NCBI RefSeq assembly: GCF_001704635.1
Contig: NZ_MAXF01000038.1
Span: forward strand, 232,213-296,212
Reading direction: 5' to 3'
DNA: 64,000 bases
DNA from: Streptomyces sparsogenes
GTDB taxonomy: Bacteria; Actinomycetota; Actinomycetes; Streptomycetales; Streptomycetaceae
Made by a program: the position numbers and the translations under genes. Under the pieces are notes generated by a model. That model saw nothing but the letters and a program-made list of their open reading frames with translations. It was not told the DNA's origin and searched no databases. This document shows positions 16,977 through 25,633 of the stretch, in pieces; positions within the stretch are counted from its first letter, which is position 1; each line of letters opens with the position of its first letter.

Positions 16977-17993
16977 GTGACCATGCCCACCACAGTTCCC
17001 GCATACGGCGCGGAAGCGGCCGAGCGGCTCGCGTCGATGGCGGACGTGACCGCCACCGACGGCGCGCTGCGCCGCTTCCTGCACGGCCTGCCGGGCGTCG
17101 ACGCGGTCGGCCTCCAGGCCCGTGCCGCCGCCCTCGGCACCCGCTCGATCAAGACCACGGCGAAGGCGTACGCCATCGACCTGGCCATCTCCATGATCGA
17201 CCTGACGACCCTGGAGGGCGCGGACACCCCGGGCAAGGTCCGGGCGCTGTGCGCCAAGGGGGTCAGCCCCGATCCGACCGACCGCTCCGTCCCCAAGGTC
17301 GCGGCGATCTGCGTCTACTCCGACATGGTCGCCACCGCCAAGCGGGCGCTGGCGGAGGCGGGCGGGTCCGAGGTCCATGTGGCCTCGGTCGCGACGGCCT
17401 TCCCCTCCGGCCGGGCGGCGCTCGCCGTCAAGCTCGCCGACACCCGGGAGGCCGTGGCCGCCGGGGCCGACGAGATTGACATGGTGATCGACCGCGGCGC
17501 CTTCCTGTCCGGCCGCTACCTCCAGGTCTTCGAGGAGATCCGGCAGGTCAAGGAGGCGTGCCGGCGTACGGACGGCAGCGGCACGGCCGCCCACCTCAAG
17601 GTCATCTTCGAGACCGGCGAGCTGGAGACCTACGACAACGTGCGCCGCGCCTCGTGGCTCGCGATGCTCGCGGGCGCCGACTTCATCAAGACCTCCACCG
17701 GCAAGGTCGCGGTCAACGCGACGCCCCCCGTCACCCTCCTCATGCTGGAGGCGGTCCGCGACTTCCGTGACACGACCGGGGTCCAGGTCGGGGTGAAGCC
17801 CGCGGGCGGCATCCGCACCTCCAAGGACGCCATCAAGTACCTGGTGCTGGTCAACGAGACACTGGGCGCGGACTGGCTGACCCCCGACTGGTTCCGCTTC
17901 GGCGCCTCCAGCCTCCTCAACGACCTGCTGATGCAGCGCCAGAAGCTGAGCACCGGACGGTACTCCGGTCCCGACTACGTGACGGTGGACTGA
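16977..17993 (+). CDS. deoC: Deoxyribose-phosphate aldolase
   Basis: 338 residues if the leaderless GTG is used (336 from the ATG two codons later). It splits 2-deoxyribose-5-phosphate into glyceraldehyde-3-phosphate and acetaldehyde. CVYSDMVATAK, SVATAFPSGRA, ADEIDMVIDRGAFLSG, LKVIFETGELE and ADFIKTSTGKV (Schiff-base Lys) are present, as is GVKPAGGIRT (second Lys). It is longer than the enterobacterial enzyme through an N-terminal extension, as in other actinobacteria. Two aldehyde-dehydrogenase family genes follow within one operon and should consume the acetaldehyde. Confidence 0.95.
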   Translation: MTMPTTVPAYGAEAAERLASMADVTATDGALRRFLHGLPGVDAVGLQARAAALGTRSIKTTAKAYAIDLAISMIDLTTLEGADTPGKVRALCAKGVSPDPTDRSVPKVAAICVYSDMVATAKRALAEAGGSEVHVASVATAFPSGRAALAVKLADTREAVAAGADEIDMVIDRGAFLSGRYLQVFEEIRQVKEACRRTDGSGTAAHLKVIFETGELETYDNVRRASWLAMLAGADFIKTSTGKVAVNATPPVTLLMLEAVRDFRDTTGVQVGVKPAGGIRTSKDAIKYLVLVNETLGADWLTPDWFRFGASSLLNDLLMQRQKLSTGRYSGPDYVTVD

Positions 17994-18000
17994 GGCTGCC

Positions 18001-19464
18001 ATGACGAACCCCACGAACCCCACGAATCCCGCGAACCCCTTCGAGTACGCGCCCGCGCCCGAGTCCCGCTCCGTCGTCGAGATCGCCCCCTCCTACGGGC
18101 TCTTCATCGACGGCGAGTTCGCCGAGGCCGCCGACGGCAAGGTCTTCAAGACCGTCTCCCCCGCCACCGAGGAGTCGCTGTCCGAGGTCGCCCACGCGGG
18201 CGCCGAGGACGTGGACCGCGCGGTCAGGGCGGCCCGCAAGGCCTTCGGGAAGTGGTCCGCGCTGCCCGGCGCCGAGCGCGCCAAGTACCTCTTCCGCATC
18301 GCCCGCATCGTCCAGGAGCGCTCGCGCGAGCTGGCGGTCCTGGAGTCGCTGGACAACGGCAAGCCGATCCGCGAGTCACGCGACGTGGACCTGCCCCTGG
18401 TCGCCGCGCACTTCTTCTACTACGCGGGCTGGGCCGACAAGCTCGACTACGCCGGCTACGGCAGGGACCCCCGCCCGCTGGGCGTCGCGGGCCAGGTCAT
18501 CCCGTGGAACTTCCCGCTCCTGATGCTCGCGTGGAAGATCGCCCCCGCCCTCGCCGCGGGCAACACGGTCGTCCTCAAACCCGCCGAGACGACCCCCCTG
18601 TCCGCCCTGTTCTTCGCGGACGTCTGCCGTCAGGCCGGGCTCCCCAGGGGCGTCGTCAACATCGTCACCGGCGACGGCTCGACGGGCGCCGAGCTGGTGG
18701 CCCACCCCGGCATCGACAAGGTCGCCTTCACCGGCTCCACCGAGGTCGGCAAGGCGATCGCCCGCACGGTCGCCGGTACGGAGAAGAAGGTCACCCTGGA
18801 GCTGGGCGGCAAGGCGGCCAACATCGTCTTCGACGACGCCCCCATCGACCAGGCCGTCGAGGGCATCGTGAGCGGCATCTTCTTCAACCAGGGCCACGTC
18901 TGCTGCGCGGGCTCCCGCCTCCTCGTCCAGGAGTCGATCCAGGACGAGCTGCTGGACGCGCTCAAGCGCCGGATGCGCACCCTCAGGGTCGGCGACCCGC
19001 TGGACAAGAACACCGACATCGGCGCGATCAACTCGGCCGAGCAGCTGGCCCGGATCCGTACCCTCGCCGACGCGGGCGAGGCGGAGGGCGCCGAGCGCTG
19101 GGCCCCGGAGTGCGCGCTGCCGTCCTCCGGCTACTGGTTCGCGCCCACGCTGTTCACCGGCGTCACCCAGGCCCACCGCATCGCGCGCGAGGAGATCTTC
19201 GGGCCGGTGCTGTCCGTCCTCACCTTCCGCACCCCACAGGAGGCGGTCGCCAAGGCGAACAACACCCCGTACGGGCTGTCCGCCGGCATCTGGACCGAGA
19301 AGGGCTCGCGCATCCTGTGGATGGCGAGCAGGCTCCGCGCGGGTGTGGTGTGGTCCAACACCTTCAACAAGTTCGACCCGGCCTCTCCGTTCGGCGGCTA
19401 CAAGGAGTCCGGATACGGCCGCGAGGGCGGCCGCCACGGCCTGGAGGCGTACCTCGATGTCTGA
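18001..19464 (+). CDS. Aldehyde dehydrogenase family protein (deoC operon)
   Basis: 487 residues of NAD(P)-dependent aldehyde dehydrogenase. Visible are VIPWNFPLLMLAWK (oxyanion Asn), VLKPAETTPL, GSTEVGKAIA (cofactor loop), VTLELGGKAANIV (general-base Glu), NQGHVCCAGSRL (nucleophile Cys) and EEIFGPVLSVL. It starts 7 bp after deoC, so it probably oxidises the acetaldehyde made by DeoC (inference from position). The N-terminus begins with an NPT repeat (MTNPTNPTNPANP) encoded by tandem CCCACGAAC units. It overlaps the next gene by 8 bp. Confidence 0.93.
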   Translation: MTNPTNPTNPANPFEYAPAPESRSVVEIAPSYGLFIDGEFAEAADGKVFKTVSPATEESLSEVAHAGAEDVDRAVRAARKAFGKWSALPGAERAKYLFRIARIVQERSRELAVLESLDNGKPIRESRDVDLPLVAAHFFYYAGWADKLDYAGYGRDPRPLGVAGQVIPWNFPLLMLAWKIAPALAAGNTVVLKPAETTPLSALFFADVCRQAGLPRGVVNIVTGDGSTGAELVAHPGIDKVAFTGSTEVGKAIARTVAGTEKKVTLELGGKAANIVFDDAPIDQAVEGIVSGIFFNQGHVCCAGSRLLVQESIQDELLDALKRRMRTLRVGDPLDKNTDIGAINSAEQLARIRTLADAGEAEGAERWAPECALPSSGYWFAPTLFTGVTQAHRIAREEIFGPVLSVLTFRTPQEAVAKANNTPYGLSAGIWTEKGSRILWMASRLRAGVVWSNTFNKFDPASPFGGYKESGYGREGGRHGLEAYLDV

Positions 19465-20329
19465 CGACCGCACTGAGCGCCTGAGCGTGCTCAAGACCTA
19501 CAAGCTGTTCGTCGGGGGCAAGTTCCCCCGGTCCGAGAGCGGGCGGGTGTACGAGGTGACCGACCATAAGGGCAGCTGGCTCGCCAACGCGCCGCTCTCC
19601 TCCCGCAAGGACGCGCGCGACGCGGTCGTCGCCGCCCGCAAGGCGTTCGGCGGCTGGTCGGGGGCCACGGCCTACAACCGCGGCCAGATCCTCTACCGCG
19701 TCGCGGAGATGCTGGAGGGCCGCCGCGAGCAGTTCGCGCGGGAGGTCGCCGACGCGGAGGGGCTCGGCAAGTCCAAGGCCGCCGCCGTCGTGGACGCCGC
19801 GGTGGACCGCTGGGTGTGGTACGCGGGCTGGTCCGACAAGGTCGCCCAGATCGCCGGGGCGGCCAACCCGGTCGCGGGCCCGTACTTCAACCTCTCCACG
19901 CCCGAGCCGACCGGCGTGGTGGCCGTCCTGGCACCCCAGGAGTCGTCCTTCCTCGGCCTGGTCTCCGTGATCGCCCCGGCGATCGTCACCGGCAACACGA
20001 CCGTGGTCGTGGCGAGCGAGCGCGCCCCGCTCCCGGCCCTGTCCCTCGGCGAGGTCCTGGCCACCTCCGACCTGCCGGGCGGCGTGGTCAACATCCTCTC
20101 CGGCCGCACCGCCGAGATCGCCGCCCCGCTCGCCGCCCACCAGGACGTCAACGCGATCGACCTGGCGGGCGCGGACCCGGAGCTGGCCCGCACGCTGGAG
20201 GAGGCGGCCGCGGACAACCTCAAGCGCGTGGTCCGTCCACAGCCTGTGGACTGGTCCGCCGACCCGGGCACGGGCCGGCTGCTGGCCTTCCTGGAGACGA
20301 AGACGGTCTGGCACCCGATGGGTGTGTGA
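19457..20329 (+). CDS. Truncated aldehyde dehydrogenase-like protein lacking the catalytic domain
   Basis: 290 residues that align with the first half of aldehyde dehydrogenases (TYKLFVGGKFPRSESGRVYEV, VVAARKAFGGWSGATAYNRGQIL, PEPTGVVAVLAPQESSFLGL, APAIVTGNTTVVVAS). The glycine loop, general-base Glu and nucleophilic Cys domain are absent, and the WNFP motif reads APQESS. It ends cleanly after KTVWHPMGV with a terminator behind, so it looks like a maintained shortened paralogue rather than a frameshift. It may pair with or modulate the preceding enzyme (inference). Confidence 0.85.
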   Translation: MSDDRTERLSVLKTYKLFVGGKFPRSESGRVYEVTDHKGSWLANAPLSSRKDARDAVVAARKAFGGWSGATAYNRGQILYRVAEMLEGRREQFAREVADAEGLGKSKAAAVVDAAVDRWVWYAGWSDKVAQIAGAANPVAGPYFNLSTPEPTGVVAVLAPQESSFLGLVSVIAPAIVTGNTTVVVASERAPLPALSLGEVLATSDLPGGVVNILSGRTAEIAAPLAAHQDVNAIDLAGADPELARTLEEAAADNLKRVVRPQPVDWSADPGTGRLLAFLETKTVWHPMGV

Positions 20330-20340
20330 CCGTTCCGCCC

Positions 20341-20369
20341 TGCGGCGCCGCTCGTCGAGCGGCGCCGCA
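20341..20369. terminator. Hairpin terminator of the deoC operon
   Basis: Perfect 12-bp stem TGCGGCGCCGCT with a 5-base loop, 11 bp after the stop of the ALDH-like gene and 40 bp before the end of the convergent SnoaL-like gene. It probably works for both. Confidence 0.8.
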
Positions 20370-20409
20370 GGGGGCATCGGAGGACCCGGTCCCGGACGTC
20401 CGCGACGCG

Positions 20410-20850
20410 TCAGGGCTCGAGGTCGGCCACTCCCCTGCCGCTCGCGATGTCGAACGGCACCGAGGCCTGGTCGTGCGCGATCAGCCAATCGCCGTCGGTC
20501 TTCCGGAAGCAGAAGGTGGCCCGGACCCACATGCCGCTTGTCGCCGTCCCGTTCTCCAGCGTGCCGCCGAGCCGGCCGAAGCAGTGCCCGAACGCCACGT
20601 CTCCGCCCACGGTGACGGCCAGGTCGCGCACCTCGTAGCGCACCTCGCGGAAGAACGTGAACGCCCTCGCCCAGTTCTTCAGCTTCGCCTCGATCCCCAC
20701 GTGTTGCAGCGGCGGTTCGACGTCGAAGGACACGACGTCCTCCGCGTAGAGCTTTCTCAGGCCCTCGAGGTCCTTGGCCCGGATCCGCTCGACGATGTTG
20801 TCGATCCGCTGCCGGATCGCGGCTTCGTCCACCTCGTGTTGCGCGGTCAT
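20410..20850 (-). CDS. SnoaL-like/NTF2-fold protein
   Basis: 146 residues with the pattern of small SnoaL/ketosteroid-isomerase-like proteins: EAAIRQRIDNIVERIRAKDLEGLRKLYAEDVVSFDVEPPLQHVG, then WARAFTFF and WVRATFCFRKTDGDWLIAHDQASVPFD at the end. These cone-shaped folds bind small hydrophobic ligands, and many lack a known reaction. The gene is monocistronic and convergent with the deoC operon. Confidence 0.85.
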   Translation of the reverse strand: MTAQHEVDEAAIRQRIDNIVERIRAKDLEGLRKLYAEDVVSFDVEPPLQHVGIEAKLKNWARAFTFFREVRYEVRDLAVTVGGDVAFGHCFGRLGGTLENGTATSGMWVRATFCFRKTDGDWLIAHDQASVPFDIASGRGVADLEP

Positions 20851-20979
20851 GGCGCCCGTCCCTTCCGTTCCGTGTGGCGTTTCGGCCTCTCACCGGTACG
20901 ACAACACAGCGGCCCGGAATGTGAGGGCGGGATGTCACAGCGGTTCCCCCGGGCCCGTCATGCCTCAAACTGGTGTCCC

Positions 20980-21648
20980 GTGAGCATCATTCCTCCCATA
21001 GCCGCCCGCGTCGTCCTGCTGTCCGGCCCCTCCGGCTCCGGAAAGTCGTCCCTGGCGGCCCGCACCGGCCTGCCCGTGCTCAACCTCGACGACTTCTACA
21101 AGGAGGGCGACGACCCCTCGCTGCCCCAGCTCCCGGGCGGGGCGGGGGCCGACTGGGACTCGCCGCTGTCCTGGGACGCGGACGCGGCGGTCGCGGCGAT
21201 CGAGGCGCTGTGCCGTACGTCACGGGCGACGGTGCCGCTGTACGACATCGCCACCAGCGCCCGCGTCGGCGCCGAGCCGCTGGACATCGGCGGCACCCCG
21301 CTGTTCGTCGCCGAGGGGATCTTCGCCGCCGACATCATCGAGCGCTGCGGCGCGCTCGGCGTCCTCGCCGACGCCCTCTGCCTGCGCGGCCGCCCCTCCA
21401 CCACCTTCCGCCGCCGGCTGCTGCGGGATCTGCGGGAGGGGCGCAAGTCCGCGCCGTATCTGCTGCGGCGGGGCTGGCGGCTGATGCGCGCGGAGCGCGG
21501 GATCGTGGCGCGGCAGACGGCGCTCGGGGCGTACCCGTGCGGGAGGGACGAGGCGCTGGGCCGGATCGCGGCCGCCGCGTGGGCCGGCCGGTTCAGCGCG
21601 AGGCCCGCGGAGTCGGCGCCGCGGAGCGCCTCGACCGGCGCCCCGTGA
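20980..21648 (+). CDS. Uridine kinase-like P-loop protein
   Basis: 222 residues. Walker A is LLSGPSGSGKSSLAA, followed by LPVLNLDDFYKEGDDPSLPQL, the DDFYK motif of uridine/cytidine kinases. DWDSPLSWD and ATVPLYDIATSARVG resemble the nucleoside-binding segments. CLRGRPSTTFRRRLLRDLREGRK is the lid region. It likely phosphorylates a nucleoside or related small molecule with ATP. Its place in a nucleoside-salvage region supports uridine kinase, but substrate proof is lacking. The GTG start has no obvious ribosome site. Confidence 0.85.
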   Translation: MSIIPPIAARVVLLSGPSGSGKSSLAARTGLPVLNLDDFYKEGDDPSLPQLPGGAGADWDSPLSWDADAAVAAIEALCRTSRATVPLYDIATSARVGAEPLDIGGTPLFVAEGIFAADIIERCGALGVLADALCLRGRPSTTFRRRLLRDLREGRKSAPYLLRRGWRLMRAERGIVARQTALGAYPCGRDEALGRIAAAAWAGRFSARPAESAPRSASTGAP

Positions 21649-21660
21649 GCCGGGTCCCCG

Positions 21661-22074
21661 TCACCGTGTCGGCTTCTTCGAAAAGACGCAGTCCTTCTCG
21701 TGATCGACATTGATGATGTACCTCAGCCCCAGGCCGTCCCCGTCACGGATGAACTCCACCGGGTAATGGGTCCTCTTGTGTACGAGTTCCAGTTCCTCCC
21801 GGCCGTCGAGGTCCTCGGACAGGGCCCACCGGCCGCCTCCGGACAACCGCCGGAAGTCCTTGCCGTCGATGAGCTCGTACGCGAACTCGTCGAAGCGGAA
21901 GGTGCCGTCTTCCGCCACCTCGATCGTCCCCCCGCAGTCGCCCTTCCAGTGGCCGACCAGCTGGCCTTTGGTGACGGCTCCCTCATAGGGATCCACCGGT
22001 GCGCCGCACGCCGCGACCAGGGCCGGCACGAGTGCGGCGGAGGCCACCCACGATCTTCTGCGGTCGGACCCCAT
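21661..22074 (-). CDS. Small lipoprotein, unknown function
   Basis: 137 residues from the ATG preceded by AAGGAG. The signal peptide MGSDRRRSWVASAALVPALVAAC has a lipobox (LVAAC), so it is a membrane-anchored lipoprotein. The mature part (GQLVGHWKGDCGGTIEVAEDG, FAYELIDGK, GGGRWALSEDLDGREELEL) resembles a small beta-barrel found in Streptomyces lipoproteins. It is convergent with the uridine-kinase-like gene, with only 12 bp between the stops. Confidence 0.8.
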   Translation of the reverse strand: MGSDRRRSWVASAALVPALVAACGAPVDPYEGAVTKGQLVGHWKGDCGGTIEVAEDGTFRFDEFAYELIDGKDFRRLSGGGRWALSEDLDGREELELVHKRTHYPVEFIRDGDGLGLRYIINVDHEKDCVFSKKPTR

Positions 22075-22276
22075 CGACGCCGGCTCCTTGCTCTGTGACG
22101 GCCGCGCTTCAGCCGCGACGCGACAGAGTACTTCGCCCCCGGCGGGCAGCGCGAAGCGGGCCCGGACAGACCCCCCGGCCATCCGGACCCGCTCGCTTCC
22201 CCCGTGTTCCCCCGTTCTTCCCCCGTGTTTCCCCCGTACGACCGACGCTCCCCCGAACGCCGGCGTCTGTGATCCC

Positions 22277-23104
22277 TCAGGCGACGAGCTCGCCGAAGGA
22301 CTCCTCCTCGTCCCGGCCGAAGCTGAGGGCCTCGTCCTCGCGCAGCCGGCGCAGTGAGCGCCAGATGCTGCTCTTGACCGTTCCGACGCTGATGTTGAGT
22401 ATGTCCGCGATCTCCGGGTCCGTCCGGCCCTCGTAGTAGCGCAGCACCAGCATGGTGCGCTGCAGCTCGGGCAGGCGCGCGAGGGCCTGCCACAGCACGG
22501 CGCGCAGCTCGGTGCCGCGCATCGCGTCGTGGTCGCCGGCCGTCTCCGGCAGCTCCTCCGTCGGGTACTCGTTGAGCTTGCGCCGGCGCCAGGCGCTGAT
22601 GTGCAGGTTGGTCATCGTGCGGCGCAGGTAGCCGCCGACCGCCGCCTTGTCACTGATCCGGTTCCAGGCCCGGTAGGTCGAGAACAGCGCGCTCTGGAGC
22701 AGGTCCTCGGCCTCGAACCGGTCGCCGGTCAGGTGGTAGGCGGTGGCGTACAGGGAGGCGCGGCGCTCTTGCACGTAGGCGGTGAACTCCGCCTCCGACG
22801 CCTCGCACCGCTCCCCCGATGCCTCCCTGTACGAGCTTCCCCCGTTCCCCCCGTTTCCCCCGTTTTCTCCGCGGCCCCCGTGACCCCCGTGTCCCCCCTG
22901 GTCCGCGGAGCCCCCGGGGCCCTTGGCCCCGCCGGTGACCCCCGTGTACGCGTCAATGGCCACCATGTAAGGAGGCCGCTGACGCCCGGCGCCGCGAGCG
23001 CACCCCCGCCCGCTCACGGCACCGGACTTCTCGTTGCTCCGGCCGGCGTCGTGGAGGCGCGTGCGAATGACTGCGCTGGCATTCGTGAAGTGCAGTGTGT
23101 TCAT
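22277..23104 (-). CDS. sigQ: ECF-type RNA polymerase sigma factor SigQ (SigE family)
   Basis: About 275 residues. Region 2 reads AEFTAYVQERRASLYATAYHLTGD and AEDLLQSALFSTYRAWNRI, and region 4 reads LARLPELQRTMLVLRYYEGRTDPEIADILNISVGTVKSSIWRSLRRLRED. The long N-terminal extension starts MNTLHFTNASAVIRTRLHD and contains a Gly/Asn/His repeat tract (about residues 67-95). The gene is divergent from afsQ1, as for sigQ in S. coelicolor, where it is an AfsQ1 target affecting antibiotic production and development (known from that species). An internal ATG at the VAIDAYTG sequence is an alternative start. Confidence 0.88.
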   Translation of the reverse strand: MNTLHFTNASAVIRTRLHDAGRSNEKSGAVSGRGCARGAGRQRPPYMVAIDAYTGVTGGAKGPGGSADQGGHGGHGGRGENGGNGGNGGSSYREASGERCEASEAEFTAYVQERRASLYATAYHLTGDRFEAEDLLQSALFSTYRAWNRISDKAAVGGYLRRTMTNLHISAWRRRKLNEYPTEELPETAGDHDAMRGTELRAVLWQALARLPELQRTMLVLRYYEGRTDPEIADILNISVGTVKSSIWRSLRRLREDEALSFGRDEEESFGELVA

Positions 23105-23214
23105 CTCGCGCCCCCCGTCGGTGGAGCCTGCTCGGTTCGCTGGCTTCCCGGGCCGTCGTTCCTCCCGGTGCCCAAAAGACTGCCGGGCCAGTTTCATGGC
23201 CCTGTCCGCCGACT

Positions 23215-23230
23215 GTCACAGGCTCGTCAC
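23215..23230. promoter_or_regulatory. AfsQ1 box GTCAC-N6-GTCAC
   Basis: The 16-base sequence fits exactly the published AfsQ1 consensus GTnAC-n6-GTnAC. It lies in the divergent sigQ/afsQ1 promoter region, 67 bp before the afsQ1 start. The same position is bound by AfsQ1 in S. coelicolor, so autoregulation and sigQ control are expected. Confidence 0.75.
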
Positions 23231-23297
23231 AGGGGCGGGGGGTGAGTGAACCTCCTGACGGCCTGACGGTCGAACTACAGGCCCCTTGTAGGCCAGA

Positions 23298-23984
23298 ATG
23301 ACCAACGTGCCTTTCCTTCTGCTGATCGAGGACGACGACGCCATCCGCACGGCCCTCGAACTCTCGCTGTCCCGCCAGGGCCACCGCGTGGCGACGGCGG
23401 CGAGCGGCGAGGACGGCCTGAAACTGCTGCGCGAGCAGCGGCCGGATCTGATCGTGCTGGATGTGATGCTGCCCGGCATCGACGGCTTCGAGGTGTGCCG
23501 CCGTATCCGGCGCACCGACCAGCTGCCGATCATCCTGCTGACCGCGCGGAGCGATGACATCGACGTCGTGGTCGGGCTGGAGTCGGGCGCGGACGACTAT
23601 GTGGTCAAGCCCGTGCAGGGGCGGGTGCTGGACGCCCGTATCCGCGCGGTGCTGCGCCGCGGTGAGCGGGAGGCCAATGACTCGGCGTCCTTCGGGTCCC
23701 TGGTCATCGACCGGGCGGCCATGACCGTGACCAAGAACGGCGAGGATCTGCAGCTCACCCCCACTGAGCTGCGGCTGCTGCTGGAGCTGAGCCGCAGGCC
23801 GGGGCAGGCGCTGTCGCGGCAGCAGCTGCTGCGTCTGGTGTGGGAGCACGACTACCTCGGTGACTCCCGGCTGGTGGACGCGTGCGTACAGCGACTGCGC
23901 GCGAAGGTGGAGGACGTGCCGTCGTCCCCGACCCTGATCCGTACGGTGCGCGGGGTCGGATACCGGCTGGACGCGCCGCAGTGA
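23298..23984 (+). CDS. afsQ1: Two-component response regulator AfsQ1 (OmpR family)
   Basis: 228 residues. The receiver domain has acidic IEDDDAI, phospho-acceptor Asp55 in LIVLDVMLPGIDGF, ILLTARSD (Thr) and YVVKPVQ (Lys). The C-terminal winged helix shows LTPTELRLLLELSRRPGQALSRQQLLRLVW and RVVDACVQRLRAKVED-like sequence, ending IRTVRGVGYRL. Together with the kinase AfsQ2 it controls antibiotic production and nitrogen-related genes in S. coelicolor. Identification rests on the conserved sigQ/afsQ1/afsQ2/lipoprotein order. Stop and next start overlap as GTGA. Confidence 0.93.
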   Translation: MTNVPFLLLIEDDDAIRTALELSLSRQGHRVATAASGEDGLKLLREQRPDLIVLDVMLPGIDGFEVCRRIRRTDQLPIILLTARSDDIDVVVGLESGADDYVVKPVQGRVLDARIRAVLRRGEREANDSASFGSLVIDRAAMTVTKNGEDLQLTPTELRLLLELSRRPGQALSRQQLLRLVWEHDYLGDSRLVDACVQRLRAKVEDVPSSPTLIRTVRGVGYRLDAPQ

Positions 23985-25633
23985 ACCCGGCGGTAGCCGG
24001 CGGAGGGAAGCCCGGCCGGGTGCGCGGCTGGGCCGCGGGGCTGTTGCGGTGGCTCAGCCTGAGGCTGCGGCTGATGCTCGTGTTCGGGCTCGTGGCGCTG
24101 GCGGCCGCCGTGTCCGCGTCGGCGATCGCGTACTGGCTGAATCGCGACGCGGTGCTCACCCGCACCCAGGACGCGGCGCTCGACGACTTCCGCAAGTCGC
24201 TCAAGGAGGCCACCGACCCGCTGCCCGCCGTGCCGACCTGTCCCGAATTGCAGGACGCCGCGGACCGGATGGCGGACAACACCCAGAAGTACGAGGTGCT
24301 GCTGATCGCCCGGACCGAGGGTGGCGGCCCGTGCACCGCGGCCTCCGCGGACGATCTGCTGACGCCGAGGACCGTGCCGGAGTCGCTGCGCAGCGCGGTC
24401 GACAGGAAACGCGCCGTCGCGGGCTCCAATACCTCCCCCTATCACCTCTACTGGCAGCGGATCACGGTGAAGGGCACCCCGTACCTGATCGGCGGCGCCC
24501 GGGTGAACGGCGGCGGGCCGACCGGCTACATGCTGAAGTCCCTGGAGAACGAGCGCCAGGACCTGAACTCCCTGGCCTGGTCCCTGGGCATCGCCACCGC
24601 CCTGGCGCTGATCGGCTCCGCGCTGCTCGCGCAGGCCGCCGCGGCCACGGTGCTGCGGCCGGTGCAGCGGCTCGGGGAGGCGGCGCACCGGCTGGGCGAG
24701 GGTCACCTCGACACCCGTCTCGAGGTCTCCGGCACCGACGAGCTGGCCAATCTCTCCCGTACCTTCAACCGGGCCGCGGAGCGTCTCGAGAAGCGGGTGG
24801 CGGAGCTCAGCGCGCGGGAGGCGGCCAGCCGCCGCTTCGTCGCGGACATGTCGCATGAGCTGCGTACCCCGCTCACCGCGATCACGGCGGTGACGGAGGT
24901 GCTGGAAGAGGAGACCGACGCGCTCGACCCGATGATCGCCCCGGCGGTGCAGCTCGTGGTGAGCGAGACCCGGCGGCTGAACGACCTGGTGGAGAACCTG
25001 ATGGAGGTGACCCGCTTCGACGCGGGCACGGCACGGCTGGTGCTCGACGACGTGGATGTCGCGGACCAGGTGACGGCGTGCATCGACGCGCGGGCGTGGC
25101 TGGACGCGGTCGAGCTGGACGCGGAGCGGGGCATCGTGGCCCGGCTGGACCCCCGGCGGCTCGACGTCATCCTCGCCAACCTGATCGGGAACGCGCTCAA
25201 GCACGGCGGCTCGCCGGTCCGGGTCTCGGTGCGGCCGGTGGACGACGAGCTGCTGATCCAGGTCCGGGACCACGGCCCGGGCATTCCGAAGGACGTGCTT
25301 CCGCATGTCTTCGACCGCTTCTACAAGGCCAGCGCCTCCCGGCCCCGGTCGGAGGGCAGCGGCCTCGGCCTGTCGATCGCGCTGGAGAACGCGCACATCC
25401 ACGGCGGCGAGATCACCGCGGACAACTCTCCGGACGGCGGCGCCGTCTTCACGCTGCGCCTGCCCATGGACGCCTCGCGGCTCAGCCAGCCGGATCAGGG
25501 GCCTGGCCAGGGTTCCGGTCAGGGCGCGGGCCAGGGCGGCGGCCAGGGTGCCGCGGGCCGGAGTGACGCCCGGGGCGAGGGCGAGGGCCGGGACGCCGGT
25601 CGGCGCGGCCCTGACGAGGGGAGCGAGCGATGA
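23981..25633 (+). CDS. afsQ2: Sensor histidine kinase AfsQ2
   Basis: 550 residues. Two membrane helices (about 25-47 and 205-228) flank a periplasmic sensor domain of about 155 residues with a Cys pair. Then comes HAMP (RPVQRLGEAAHRLGEGHLDTRLEVSG), the H-box MSHELRTPLTAI with His292, and the ATPase boxes NLIGNALKHG, VRDHGPGIP, DRFYKA and SGLGLSIALENAHIHGG. The C-terminal 55 residues are a Gly/Gln repeat (GQGSGQGAGQGGGQG) absent from the kinase core. It overlaps afsQ1 by GTGA and the lipoprotein gene by ATGA, so the three are coupled. Confidence 0.93.
   Translation: MNPAVAGGGKPGRVRGWAAGLLRWLSLRLRLMLVFGLVALAAAVSASAIAYWLNRDAVLTRTQDAALDDFRKSLKEATDPLPAVPTCPELQDAADRMADNTQKYEVLLIARTEGGGPCTAASADDLLTPRTVPESLRSAVDRKRAVAGSNTSPYHLYWQRITVKGTPYLIGGARVNGGGPTGYMLKSLENERQDLNSLAWSLGIATALALIGSALLAQAAAATVLRPVQRLGEAAHRLGEGHLDTRLEVSGTDELANLSRTFNRAAERLEKRVAELSAREAASRRFVADMSHELRTPLTAITAVTEVLEEETDALDPMIAPAVQLVVSETRRLNDLVENLMEVTRFDAGTARLVLDDVDVADQVTACIDARAWLDAVELDAERGIVARLDPRRLDVILANLIGNALKHGGSPVRVSVRPVDDELLIQVRDHGPGIPKDVLPHVFDRFYKASASRPRSEGSGLGLSIALENAHIHGGEITADNSPDGGAVFTLRLPMDASRLSQPDQGPGQGSGQGAGQGGGQGAAGRSDARGEGEGRDAGRRGPDEGSER

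Noticed and set aside
16137..18023. Open frame of 628 codons antisense to deoC
   Set aside because: Joins shadows of three real genes; no protein-like features.
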